64,000 nt of DNA from Bacteroidales bacterium (GTDB lineage Bacteria > Bacteroidota > Bacteroidia > Bacteroidales > UBA932). Position 1 is the first letter of the stretch, and each line of letters starts with the position of its first letter. Below, in pieces: positions 1 through 7,331 of the stretch. The notes below the pieces were generated by a model, which saw only the letters and a program-made list of their open reading frames with translations, was not told the origin of the DNA and made no database searches. Made by a program: the position numbers and the translations under genes. The stretch spans positions 1 through 64,000 of the forward strand of contig JAFXQA010000012.1 of assembly GCA_017527415.1 (NCBI GenBank), written 5' to 3'.

Positions 1-1
1 G

Positions 2-1333
2 GTCGACCACTTCGGCCAGCAGACCAGCACCAAGGGTGAACTCCGCTTCAGCATTATCGCAACTTATACCGGTCCCCGAGTGGTCATTCCCGATATGTCC
101 ACCATCGTGGTTCCCATCAAGACCTACGGTCCCAAGCAGTTTGCTGCCGACAAGGTGTTCATGGGCGGTACCGCCGTGGGAGATCAGATCGAGATGTCGG
201 CAAGCGCCAATAACTCCAGCCTGTTCGTGTATAACGGCAACCTGAAGGCCGGTAAGCTCAACTTCCCCGTCATCTTAGGCGACGAGAACAACGTGATCGT
301 GCCCGCCGGCGGTGCCGATGTGGCCGTCACCGGCGAAGCACAGCCTGCAAAGGCGGTCGACAAGAGTGAAGAGTGCTTCTGGACCATCGCCAATGCTGAC
401 AGCTATCGCGTAAGCCTCAACTTCACCACCCAGACCGTAACCGTTATCCCTACCTCTCAGATTTTCGAGGTCGATTCCCTCTTCCTGGCGGGCAGCGCCA
501 TTGCGGCTGAGACCAAGATCGAGCCCACTTTGGAGAATCCTGAAGTGTATGCATGGCGCGGTGAACTCGCTGCAGGCAAACTCTACATCCCAGTGTCCTT
601 CAACGAAGCAAAGAACTTGTCCATCGTTCCTGCAGGAGACAGCCATGAGATTGCAGACGGCACCGCCGTCGCATTCGGCCAAGCTCTCACTACCCAGACC
701 GGTGCCAAGTATTGGGAGATCGCGACCGCAGGCATATACCGTATAGTGGTGGATACCGATGCCAAGACCATCAAGATATACTCGCCCGCGACCGATCCCA
801 AGAACAAGCAGGTAAGCTTCAACAACACCGTAGACAAGATCAATCCCTACACCATGGAGGTTACCGAGCTCTGGATGTGGGGTGGATTCAACGCAGCGGA
901 CAAGGACTCCGACCTCAAGGCGGGTTTCCAGCGTAAGTACACTCTCAAGCAGAGCCTTGCAAATCCCGCCGTGTTCGTTTACAAGGGTGATGCCCTGCCT
1001 CGCAAGAGCGGGAACTACAACTCCAAGAACTCTGTCACCGGCGCAACCTCCGGTGCCGCCTGGCTCACCTTCCTCGTGACCAGTCTCGAGAACAACGTCT
1101 ATGCCTTCGGTTCCACCGCGGACGCCAAGCGTAACGACCACACCGGCACCGTAGAACCCGCCCTCGGCGAAACCGTAGACGGAATCGGCGGCCAGGGAGA
1201 CCACCGTTACTCCTACTTCGTGATCCCTGAAGGTGCGAACTTCGTGATCGTAGACCTTTCCGAGATGTCCGATGAGGTCAGCCCCGCGAACAATACTGCA
1301 GTCAATGCGAAAGTTACATTTGATAAACGATAA
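2..1333 (+). CDS. SusE/SusF-like outer-membrane glycan-binding protein, 5' truncated
   Basis: The reading frame is open from base 2, so the N-terminus with its signal peptide lies outside the window. The first in-frame start codon inside (GTG at 80) is probably not the real start. The visible part has repeated beta-rich modules of about 100 residues, each opening with a phrase like 'FMGGTAVGDQ' or 'FLAGSAIAAETK', then 'VYAWRGELAAGKLYIPV' and 'KYWEIATAGIYRIVVD'. This is the pattern of SusE/SusF starch-binding-like domains. Such lipoproteins sit on the cell surface beside a SusC/SusD transporter, which should lie just upstream. The position ahead of a glycosidase operon supports a glycan-binding role. 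The exact family is inferred. Confidence 0.75.
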   Translation, partial: VDHFGQQTSTKGELRFSIIATYTGPRVVIPDMSTIVVPIKTYGPKQFAADKVFMGGTAVGDQIEMSASANNSSLFVYNGNLKAGKLNFPVILGDENNVIVPAGGADVAVTGEAQPAKAVDKSEECFWTIANADSYRVSLNFTTQTVTVIPTSQIFEVDSLFLAGSAIAAETKIEPTLENPEVYAWRGELAAGKLYIPVSFNEAKNLSIVPAGDSHEIADGTAVAFGQALTTQTGAKYWEIATAGIYRIVVDTDAKTIKIYSPATDPKNKQVSFNNTVDKINPYTMEVTELWMWGGFNAADKDSDLKAGFQRKYTLKQSLANPAVFVYKGDALPRKSGNYNSKNSVTGATSGAAWLTFLVTSLENNVYAFGSTADAKRNDHTGTVEPALGETVDGIGGQGDHRYSYFVIPEGANFVIVDLSEMSDEVSPANNTAVNAKVTFDKR

Positions 1334-1340
1334 CCAAACC

Positions 1341-1484
1341 ATGAAAAAAGTAAGTTACATGCCTCCTTGCACCGAGGTCATAAAGGTGCAGCACGGCGGA
1401 ATGATCTGCCAAAGCGTTGAACTCAACGCTGCTCTTTGGGAAGAAGATATTACGACAGTCGATGTAGCAGGATTAGATTTTTAG
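1341..1484 (+). CDS. 47-residue peptide, unknown function
   Basis: An ATG lies 7 nt after the SusE/F stop and the frame ends 4 nt before the next gene, so it fits an operon member. It encodes 47 residues starting MKKVSYMPPCTEVIKV and ending TTVDVAGLDF, with cysteines at residues 10 and 23 and an acidic C-terminal half. There is no signal peptide or membrane segment. The form 'MKK-x-Y-x-P-x-x-E-V-I' followed by a short acidic tail resembles small unannotated peptides common in Bacteroidales beside surface lipoprotein genes. That resemblance is from memory. No function can be assigned. Confidence 0.6.
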   Translation: MKKVSYMPPCTEVIKVQHGGMICQSVELNAALWEEDITTVDVAGLDF

Positions 1485-1488
1485 TGCC

Positions 1489-3129
1489 ATGAAAAAGATT
1501 GTATTCGTTTTCGCAGCTATGCTCGCCATTGCAGCATCCTGCACCAAAGAAGAAACTCAGATTAACAATGAATACGACGGGATCGCCCCTGTGTTTACTG
1601 CAAGTGTCGGCGCTACCAAAGCAGAACTGATTGGCACCAAGGTCAATTGGGTTGCCAGCGACCATATCGCGGTATGGAATGGAACAGTTGCCGCTGATTA
1701 TTCCACCACCGGTTCCGGCGCCACCGCCGACTTCACCACCACGGACGATACCTTTACCTCCGCAGCGAATTATGTCGCCTTGTATCCTTATGATGGCAGC
1801 GCCTCTTTCACCTCCGGAAGCATCACTACCGTACTGCCTGCAGCCCAGACCGCTACCGCAGCAGGATTCGATCCCGCGGCCAACATCGCAGTTGCAAGTT
1901 CCTCTACCACATCGCTCTCTTTCCACACTGCTGTGGCATATGTGAAGTTCACCGTTCCTTCCGGAATGGACGACCTCACCAGCGTCAGTTTCAAGGGTAA
2001 TAACAGCGAGAATGTCGCAGGCGCCTGCTCGGTCAATACCAGCACCTATGCTCTTACCGCCACCGGCAGCGAAACCGCCACTCTGAGCGGCACGTTTACC
2101 GAAGGCTCCACTTACTACCTTGCAGTAGCTCCCCAGGCTTACAGTGCCGGCTACACCGTGACCATCACCCGCACCGGCGGCACTTACGAGATGGTCTCCA
2201 AAGCCACTAGCATCACCTTCGAGCGCTCCGCCGCCCGCGATATCGGTAATCTGTGGGATGGAACTATCCTCCTTGAAGGTAGCGCAATCGCATCTGCTAC
2301 TCCGATGACCGTTATTACCGGAACCACACAGCACGATCTGGTATATTCCTTCCGTGGAGCCTTAAGTACTGGCAAACTTAACGTTCGTAAGGAGTATAGC
2401 AGTACGGCTATTCATAGCAATATTGACATCCCTTCCGATGGTAATTATCATATCCTTTACAACGCAACCACCGGTCGATTCAGGGTTTATTCGCAAGATA
2501 TTCTTGTTGATTTTGCAAATACGGATGCCCCTAGCGTAACGGGAACAACGAGTGCTCCTTGGAATATGATAACTGCCGTAAACTCAACGACGGATGTAAA
2601 TGATTTTAATGGAAATAGCACAGGATTACAGGTTATAGTTGGCGCATTCCCGAGTATTTATAAAGGAACTGGAGGTGGTGATTCTTCTGGCCCGACCATT
2701 TACATTGATGATGATGAACTTGTACGAGGTGCATGGTACGATGGCCTGGAGTTAGATATAACAAGTCAATCCAGTGACAGTGATCCTTATTCAGTCTCTA
2801 TAAATGGTCTTGATAATGCTGGCCATTATGATATCAGGGTTGTGTCTATGAGGTTTAACGCAACGGCGAGTGCTCGCAGAAACAAATATCGTGTAGTTGG
2901 AAACAGCACTTCAGATTATACGGCGGTTTACCAGGGGTATGGTAGAGGTTCATGGGCTGGATATACTGCCTATGATTTTAGAAGCAATAATATTGTTGAT
3001 TTTGACAATATTCAGCCGAATGCGTCTGGTATCATTGATATTCAGGTAGTTGCCATGAATGTGTCAGGAAGAACCAGTATTCATTTCAACTGCTTCCGAA
3101 TCTCCAAAGTCGTTTACTCTCAGAACTAA
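1489..3129 (+). CDS. Fimbrillin-like lipoprotein with C-terminal galactose-binding-like domain
   Basis: 546 residues. A lipoprotein signal peptide ends at 'IAASCTKEE' (Cys about 18). Residues about 35-250 resemble the fimbrillin-like N-terminal domain ('VFTASVGATKAEL', 'VNWVASDHIAVWNG', 'YVALYPY'). The last roughly 190 residues, from 'ILVDFANTDAP', form a separate beta-rich domain also found at the end of the lipoprotein at 11226-13265; shared blocks include 'WYDG', 'YD(I/L)' and 'R(F/W)N...A.AR'. Base composition changes near 2330-2370: the first half matches the GC-rich neighbours and the second half is clearly AT-richer. This points to domain exchange. It is probably a surface lipoprotein that binds glycan or another ligand; the ligand is unknown. 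Confidence 0.7.
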   Translation: MKKIVFVFAAMLAIAASCTKEETQINNEYDGIAPVFTASVGATKAELIGTKVNWVASDHIAVWNGTVAADYSTTGSGATADFTTTDDTFTSAANYVALYPYDGSASFTSGSITTVLPAAQTATAAGFDPAANIAVASSSTTSLSFHTAVAYVKFTVPSGMDDLTSVSFKGNNSENVAGACSVNTSTYALTATGSETATLSGTFTEGSTYYLAVAPQAYSAGYTVTITRTGGTYEMVSKATSITFERSAARDIGNLWDGTILLEGSAIASATPMTVITGTTQHDLVYSFRGALSTGKLNVRKEYSSTAIHSNIDIPSDGNYHILYNATTGRFRVYSQDILVDFANTDAPSVTGTTSAPWNMITAVNSTTDVNDFNGNSTGLQVIVGAFPSIYKGTGGGDSSGPTIYIDDDELVRGAWYDGLELDITSQSSDSDPYSVSINGLDNAGHYDIRVVSMRFNATASARRNKYRVVGNSTSDYTAVYQGYGRGSWAGYTAYDFRSNNIVDFDNIQPNASGIIDIQVVAMNVSGRTSIHFNCFRISKVVYSQN

Positions 3130-3148
3130 TCAGATTCTACAAAATTCG

Positions 3149-3156
3149 TATCTTTG
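3149..3156 (+). promoter_or_regulatory. Candidate -7 box for the glycosidase operon
   Basis: TATCTTTG matches the Bacteroidota -7 consensus TAnnTTTG. It lies 20 nt after the previous stop and about 160 nt before the next gene. No clear -33 TTTG is present. Transcription from here would place both hairpins and the C tract in the leader. Confidence 0.45.
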
Positions 3157-3160
3157 AAAA

Positions 3161-3252
3161 GGCCTAAGTGTTCCCGGTGTCCCGAAATCCGGGGGACCGG
3201 GAACAAAAAAGGCCAAAAATGCGCCCGGTGTCCATATAAACGGGACAGCGGG
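3161..3252. repeat. Two tandem hairpins in the glycosidase-operon leader
   Basis: Hairpin 1 spans 3161-3214. Its outer GGCCT/AGGCC stem encloses a 9-bp stem GTTCCCGGT/ACCGGGAAC with further C-G pairing inside. Hairpin 2 pairs CCCGGTGTCC (3224-3233) with GGACAGCGGG (3243-3252), with one mismatch. Both use the same GGTGTCC(C)-type arm, so they look related. Neither is followed by a T tract on the plus strand, which argues against simple intrinsic terminators. They may be RNA-stability or attenuation elements. Confidence 0.6.
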
Positions 3253-3279
3253 AACATTTAGGGAAACCGGATGCACGGA

Positions 3280-3290
3280 CCCCCCCCCCC
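3280..3290 (+). repeat. Homopolymeric C11 tract in the leader
   Basis: Eleven consecutive C bases lie 26 nt upstream of the ATG at 3317. Such tracts are prone to slippage. In this position a length change would alter leader spacing or structure rather than the reading frame. A sequencing-length error is also possible. Confidence 0.7.
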
Positions 3291-3316
3291 AAATAACCGA
3301 GCAAATCAATCAGAAT

Positions 3317-4897
3317 ATGAGAAAAGCATTCAGAATAGTCGTACTTGCAATGGCCGTCATGGCGATGGCGGCCTGCGGAGGCAAGGAGACTGGCGGTGGC
3401 GGCGGGGACAATCCCAAGACGCCCGAGAACACTGCGGTCAGCATTGCGCCCGACCGCACTACAATGTACCGAAACCCATTCAACGGCTGGGTAATCTATT
3501 CCGGCCTTGGAGACGGTCTTGCCGACAACTTCTGGGAAATCTACGACAACTTCCCGTCAAAGGTCGGCAACATTAGGGTTTCGGACTATGCCAACACCCT
3601 GCTGATCCGTTCGTATTGGAGCCAGGCTGAGCCCGAGGAGGGTCTTTACTTCTGGGATACCGCCTGCAACACCAAGCCCGCACAGCGTTTCCGCATGCTT
3701 CGCGAAGGCGCCCGCCAGCGCGGCCTGAAGCTGATATTCCAGCTTCGTGCCGACAGCCGGGATCTCCACGTGAACGCCTGCCCGGACTACGTGAAGACAA
3801 AGGGTGCCAAGGGCTTCGAGTCTACCACGGGATCCACCAAAGTATGGACCCCGTACCCCGACGACCCCATCTTCCAGCAGTGCTACGAGAAGTTCCTGCG
3901 TGCCTTCGCCAAGGAGTTCAACAATCCGGACGAACTGGACTGGATGGGCTCCTGGGGCATTGGCAAGTGGGGAGAATACCACACCTGCATCTATTCGACC
4001 GGTGACGAGAAACCCCGCGAACCCGTGTTCGATTACTTTACGGACCTCTTCCTGGAGATATTCGACAAGGTGCCCATCTGCATCAACTTCCATAAAGCCA
4101 TAGGCACCGGCAGCGGCGACAAAACCGACCCCGACAGCCAGCGACTGGTGCAGAAAGGCATCGACAAGGGCCTCTGCCTCACCAGCGGAGCCTTCGGCAT
4201 GCACGGCTACTACGGCACCTGGGAGAAGAACTTCATCCACAGCCAGAAATGGAAGGTCCCCATCCACGCCGAAGGCGGATGGGTGAGGGCCTCCCACACG
4301 CTGGCGGCCATCAACAACGACGGTTACGCAGACTGGGCGGAAGTGCGCCGCGGAGAGTTCGATGATGCCCGTGACGGCTGTGTGAACACCATGGACTTCC
4401 GCTACAACTCCAATGTGGCGATGAGTGAAACCTGGTCCTGGTTCAACGATGCCTACGATCTGGTTCAGGAGGCGATTCAGACCCAGTTCTACCGCCTCTA
4501 CCCGGACCGCATCTCCATCCCGGAGAAGGCGGCCAAGGGAGCGGAAATCTCTATCACCCACCGTTGGAACAATCTCGGCTGGGCCTATTGCCCCACCAAC
4601 ATCAAACCCTATAAAGACAGGTTCAAGACGGCATTCGCACTCCTGAATCCCGCCAACGGGGAGCCCGTGCACATCTTCTACGACGAAGATGCAAAACCCT
4701 GCGACTGGACCTACGGAACACCCAAGTCCTATACTTTCAGCACCTCTCTTTCGGGAGTTGAAAAGGGCTCCTATGTCTGGGGTGTGGCCATCCTCGATAC
4801 GGCTAAAGAAAAACCCGTGCCCGGAATCCAGATTGCAACAACCCGTGAAAAAACCGATGACGGATGGGTTAAGCTCATCCCTGTAACGATCGAATAA
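3317..4897 (+). CDS. Surface lipoprotein with TIM-barrel, DUF4832-like glycosidase fold
   Basis: 526 residues. A lipobox 'AMAACGGK' (Cys about 20) is followed by a glycine-rich linker, typical of surface-exposed lipoproteins. The core opens with 'YRNPFNGWVIYSG' and has features of a (beta/alpha)8 barrel: 'LLIRSYWSQAEPEEGLYFWD', 'GLKLIFQLRADS', 'DWMGSWGIGKWGEYH', 'PIHAEGGW', and 'SETWSWFND'. This matches the DUF4832/GH42-like lipoproteins seen in Bacteroidota. Several acidic residues could be catalytic but I cannot assign the pair. The C-terminus ('GAEISITHRWNNLGWAYC...') resembles a beta-sandwich. It is first in the coupled glycosidase operon, 1 nt before the GH3 gene. Confidence 0.65.
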   Translation: MRKAFRIVVLAMAVMAMAACGGKETGGGGGDNPKTPENTAVSIAPDRTTMYRNPFNGWVIYSGLGDGLADNFWEIYDNFPSKVGNIRVSDYANTLLIRSYWSQAEPEEGLYFWDTACNTKPAQRFRMLREGARQRGLKLIFQLRADSRDLHVNACPDYVKTKGAKGFESTTGSTKVWTPYPDDPIFQQCYEKFLRAFAKEFNNPDELDWMGSWGIGKWGEYHTCIYSTGDEKPREPVFDYFTDLFLEIFDKVPICINFHKAIGTGSGDKTDPDSQRLVQKGIDKGLCLTSGAFGMHGYYGTWEKNFIHSQKWKVPIHAEGGWVRASHTLAAINNDGYADWAEVRRGEFDDARDGCVNTMDFRYNSNVAMSETWSWFNDAYDLVQEAIQTQFYRLYPDRISIPEKAAKGAEISITHRWNNLGWAYCPTNIKPYKDRFKTAFALLNPANGEPVHIFYDEDAKPCDWTYGTPKSYTFSTSLSGVEKGSYVWGVAILDTAKEKPVPGIQIATTREKTDDGWVKLIPVTIE

Positions 4898-4898
4898 T

Positions 4899-7331
4899 AT
4901 GAAAAAGACCGCCATCATCATGTCCGTTCTGTGTCTGGCTGCCGTCTGCGCCCGGGCACAGGTCGTCATTTCCGACTCCGACAAGGCCCGCGCCGCCGAG
5001 CTCGTGAAGCAGATGACGCTCGACGAAAAGATAGACTACATAGCAGGTGCAAGATCCTTCTTCACCCACGCGATACCGCGTCTCGGCATCCCCGAGATAC
5101 GCATGGCGGACGGCCCCCAGGGCATACGCAACAACACCGTCAGCACCCTCTTCCCCTGCGGAATCCTCACCGCATCCACCTGGAACCGGGAACTCGGCCG
5201 CAGGCTCGGCCATTCTCTCGGGCAGGATGCCAGGGCCAGGGGAGTGAGCATACTGCTGGGCCCCGGCGTGAATATCTACAGGGCACCCCTCTGCGGGCGT
5301 AACTTCGAGTACTTCGGAGAGGATCCCTACCTCGCAGGCGAGACCGCAGTGCAATACATCCTCGGGGTGCAGGAAGAAGGGGTGATGGCCACGGTCAAGC
5401 ACTTCGCCGCCAACAATCAGGAGCGCTCCCGCCACCGCATGAGTTCGGATGTGGACGAGCGTACCCTGCAGGAAATCTACTTCCCTGCCTTCCGCAAGGC
5501 CGTGCAGGAAGCGAAAGTGGGCGCCGTGATGGACAGCTATAACCTCGTGAACAGCGTGCACTCTACCGAAAATGCATGGATGAACATCGAGGTGCTTCGC
5601 AACCAGTGGGGTTTCGAAGGCATTGTGATGTCCGACTGGACCTCGGTCTACAGCACTCTGGGTGCGGTGAACGGCGGCCTCGACATGGAGTGCCCCAAGG
5701 GCGTGTTCTTCACCCGCAAGGCCATCAGGCCCCTGCTCGAGAACGGCATCATAGCCGAAGCGCAGATAGACGAGAAGGTGCAGCACATACTGCAGACATT
5801 CATCGCCTTCGGCTTCTTCGACAGCCCCCGCAAGGACGCATCCATTCCGGAAGATAACCCCGAGTCCCGCCAGACTGCACTCGACATCGCCCGCGAGGGT
5901 GTGGTGCTACTCAAGAACGAGGGAGCCCTTCCTTTCGCACGCAAGGCAAAAGTGCTGGTGATGGGCCCCAATGCCGGGCGCATCCCCACCGGAGGCGGCA
6001 GCGGATTCGTAACCCCGTTCTCGTCGGTATCCATTGCTGACGGGCTCAAGGCTGTCCTTGGAGAGAAGCGCGTGACCGTGCTTTCCGACGACACTCTCTT
6101 CGCCTCCATCCTTTCTGATATACGCACAGGTGCGGAAACGGGATTTCGGGCAAGATACTACCTTGGCGAAAAACTGGAGGGAGATCCCCTCCTGGACACC
6201 GTGGAACCCGACCCCAGCCACCGCTGGCGTTATGGTTCTCCCATGAAGGAACTCCCTGACGACGGATTCTCCGTTCGCTGGGAAGGCACCTACTGTCCCG
6301 TGACGGACGGACTTCTGCGCTTCGTGCTTTCGGGAGATGACGGCTATCGCCTATCCGTGAACGGCAAGCGTCTGGGCGGAGACTGGGGCAATCACGCCCT
6401 CAGCACCCGCACCGTTTTCCTGAACGTCGAGGCCGGCAGGGACTACGACATCTGCTTCGAGTTCTATGAGCATGCCGGAGAGGCCACGGTGGGCTTCGAG
6501 GCCGGAATGCTGGATGAGGCCCTGCTGAAGAAGACCCTCGCCGCATGCACCGACGTGGTGTACTGCGCCGGCTTCCACAGCGACATCGAGGGTGAAGGTT
6601 TCGACCGTCCATTCGAGCTCCCGGACAGCCAGCTGGACATGCTGGAACGCCTGGGCGGCAAGCGCCTCACCGTCATTATCAATGCCGGCGGCGGAGTTGA
6701 TTTTTCCGGATGGTCCGATCGTGCGAATGCAGTAATGATGGCCTGGTATCCCGGCCAGGAAGGCGGCACAGCCATAGCGGAACTGCTTTCCGGCAAAGCC
6801 TCGCCTAGCGGCAAGCTCCCCATCTCCATAGAGAAAAGGTGGGAGGATAACCCCGTGCACGACAGCTACTTCGACGATTCCGGCCGTAACCGCACCACCT
6901 ACAGCGAAGGCCTCTTCGTCGGCTACCGCGGATACGACCGCAGCGGCACAGAGCCCCTCTATCCCTTCGGATTCGGCCTCTCCTACACCAGCTTCAGCTA
7001 CAGTAACATTTCCGTAGAAAAAGTGGTGGACGGGGTTGAGGTGAGTTTCGATGTAACCAACACCGGCAAGAAGGATGCGATGGAAACCGCGCAGGTTTAT
7101 GTGCACGACGTAGCTAGCAGCGTCCTCCGTCCCTACAAGGAACTCAAGGGATTCGACAAGAAGATGGTGCAGAAAGGCAAGACCGTCCGCTTCAGCGTGA
7201 CACTTGGCCCGGACGCCTTCTCGTTCTATGATGTCACCACCGGCTCATTCAAGCTGGAACCGGGTGAATTCGAGATACTTGCAGGCCCGTCATCTGCCGA
7301 CCTGCCACTCAAGATAACCATTGTATTATGA
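4899..7331 (+). CDS. Glycoside hydrolase family 3 beta-glycosidase with inserted PA14 domain
   Basis: 810 residues with a signal peptide ending near 'CARAQ'. GH3 motifs are intact: 'MADGPQGIR', 'VKHFAANNQE.SRHR', and 'VMSDWTSVY' carrying the catalytic aspartate near residue 245. The second domain starts at 'REGVVLLKNEGALPF'. A PA14 domain (about residues 415-545, 'GFRARYYLGEKL' to 'VGFEAGML') interrupts it before the acid/base motif 'EGEGFDRPFELP' near 563. A fibronectin-III-like tail follows 'YPFGFGLSYT'. PA14 inserts in GH3 enzymes usually shape an exo-acting beta-glucosidase site. The enzyme is exported and likely removes terminal beta-linked glucose or a similar sugar. The next gene starts inside its stop codon. 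Confidence 0.9.
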   Translation: MKKTAIIMSVLCLAAVCARAQVVISDSDKARAAELVKQMTLDEKIDYIAGARSFFTHAIPRLGIPEIRMADGPQGIRNNTVSTLFPCGILTASTWNRELGRRLGHSLGQDARARGVSILLGPGVNIYRAPLCGRNFEYFGEDPYLAGETAVQYILGVQEEGVMATVKHFAANNQERSRHRMSSDVDERTLQEIYFPAFRKAVQEAKVGAVMDSYNLVNSVHSTENAWMNIEVLRNQWGFEGIVMSDWTSVYSTLGAVNGGLDMECPKGVFFTRKAIRPLLENGIIAEAQIDEKVQHILQTFIAFGFFDSPRKDASIPEDNPESRQTALDIAREGVVLLKNEGALPFARKAKVLVMGPNAGRIPTGGGSGFVTPFSSVSIADGLKAVLGEKRVTVLSDDTLFASILSDIRTGAETGFRARYYLGEKLEGDPLLDTVEPDPSHRWRYGSPMKELPDDGFSVRWEGTYCPVTDGLLRFVLSGDDGYRLSVNGKRLGGDWGNHALSTRTVFLNVEAGRDYDICFEFYEHAGEATVGFEAGMLDEALLKKTLAACTDVVYCAGFHSDIEGEGFDRPFELPDSQLDMLERLGGKRLTVIINAGGGVDFSGWSDRANAVMMAWYPGQEGGTAIAELLSGKASPSGKLPISIEKRWEDNPVHDSYFDDSGRNRTTYSEGLFVGYRGYDRSGTEPLYPFGFGLSYTSFSYSNISVEKVVDGVEVSFDVTNTGKKDAMETAQVYVHDVASSVLRPYKELKGFDKKMVQKGKTVRFSVTLGPDAFSFYDVTTGSFKLEPGEFEILAGPSSADLPLKITIVL

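Noticed and set aside
3161..3252. Leader hairpins as the start of a CRISPR array
   Set aside because: Only two units with different spacing and no further repeats; the arms are self-complementary hairpins, and no cas genes are present.
3271..3576. Plus-strand frame reading through the C11 tract (MHGPPPPNN...)
   Set aside because: It overlaps the lipoprotein at 3317 in another frame and owes its proline run to the C tract; it has no family features.
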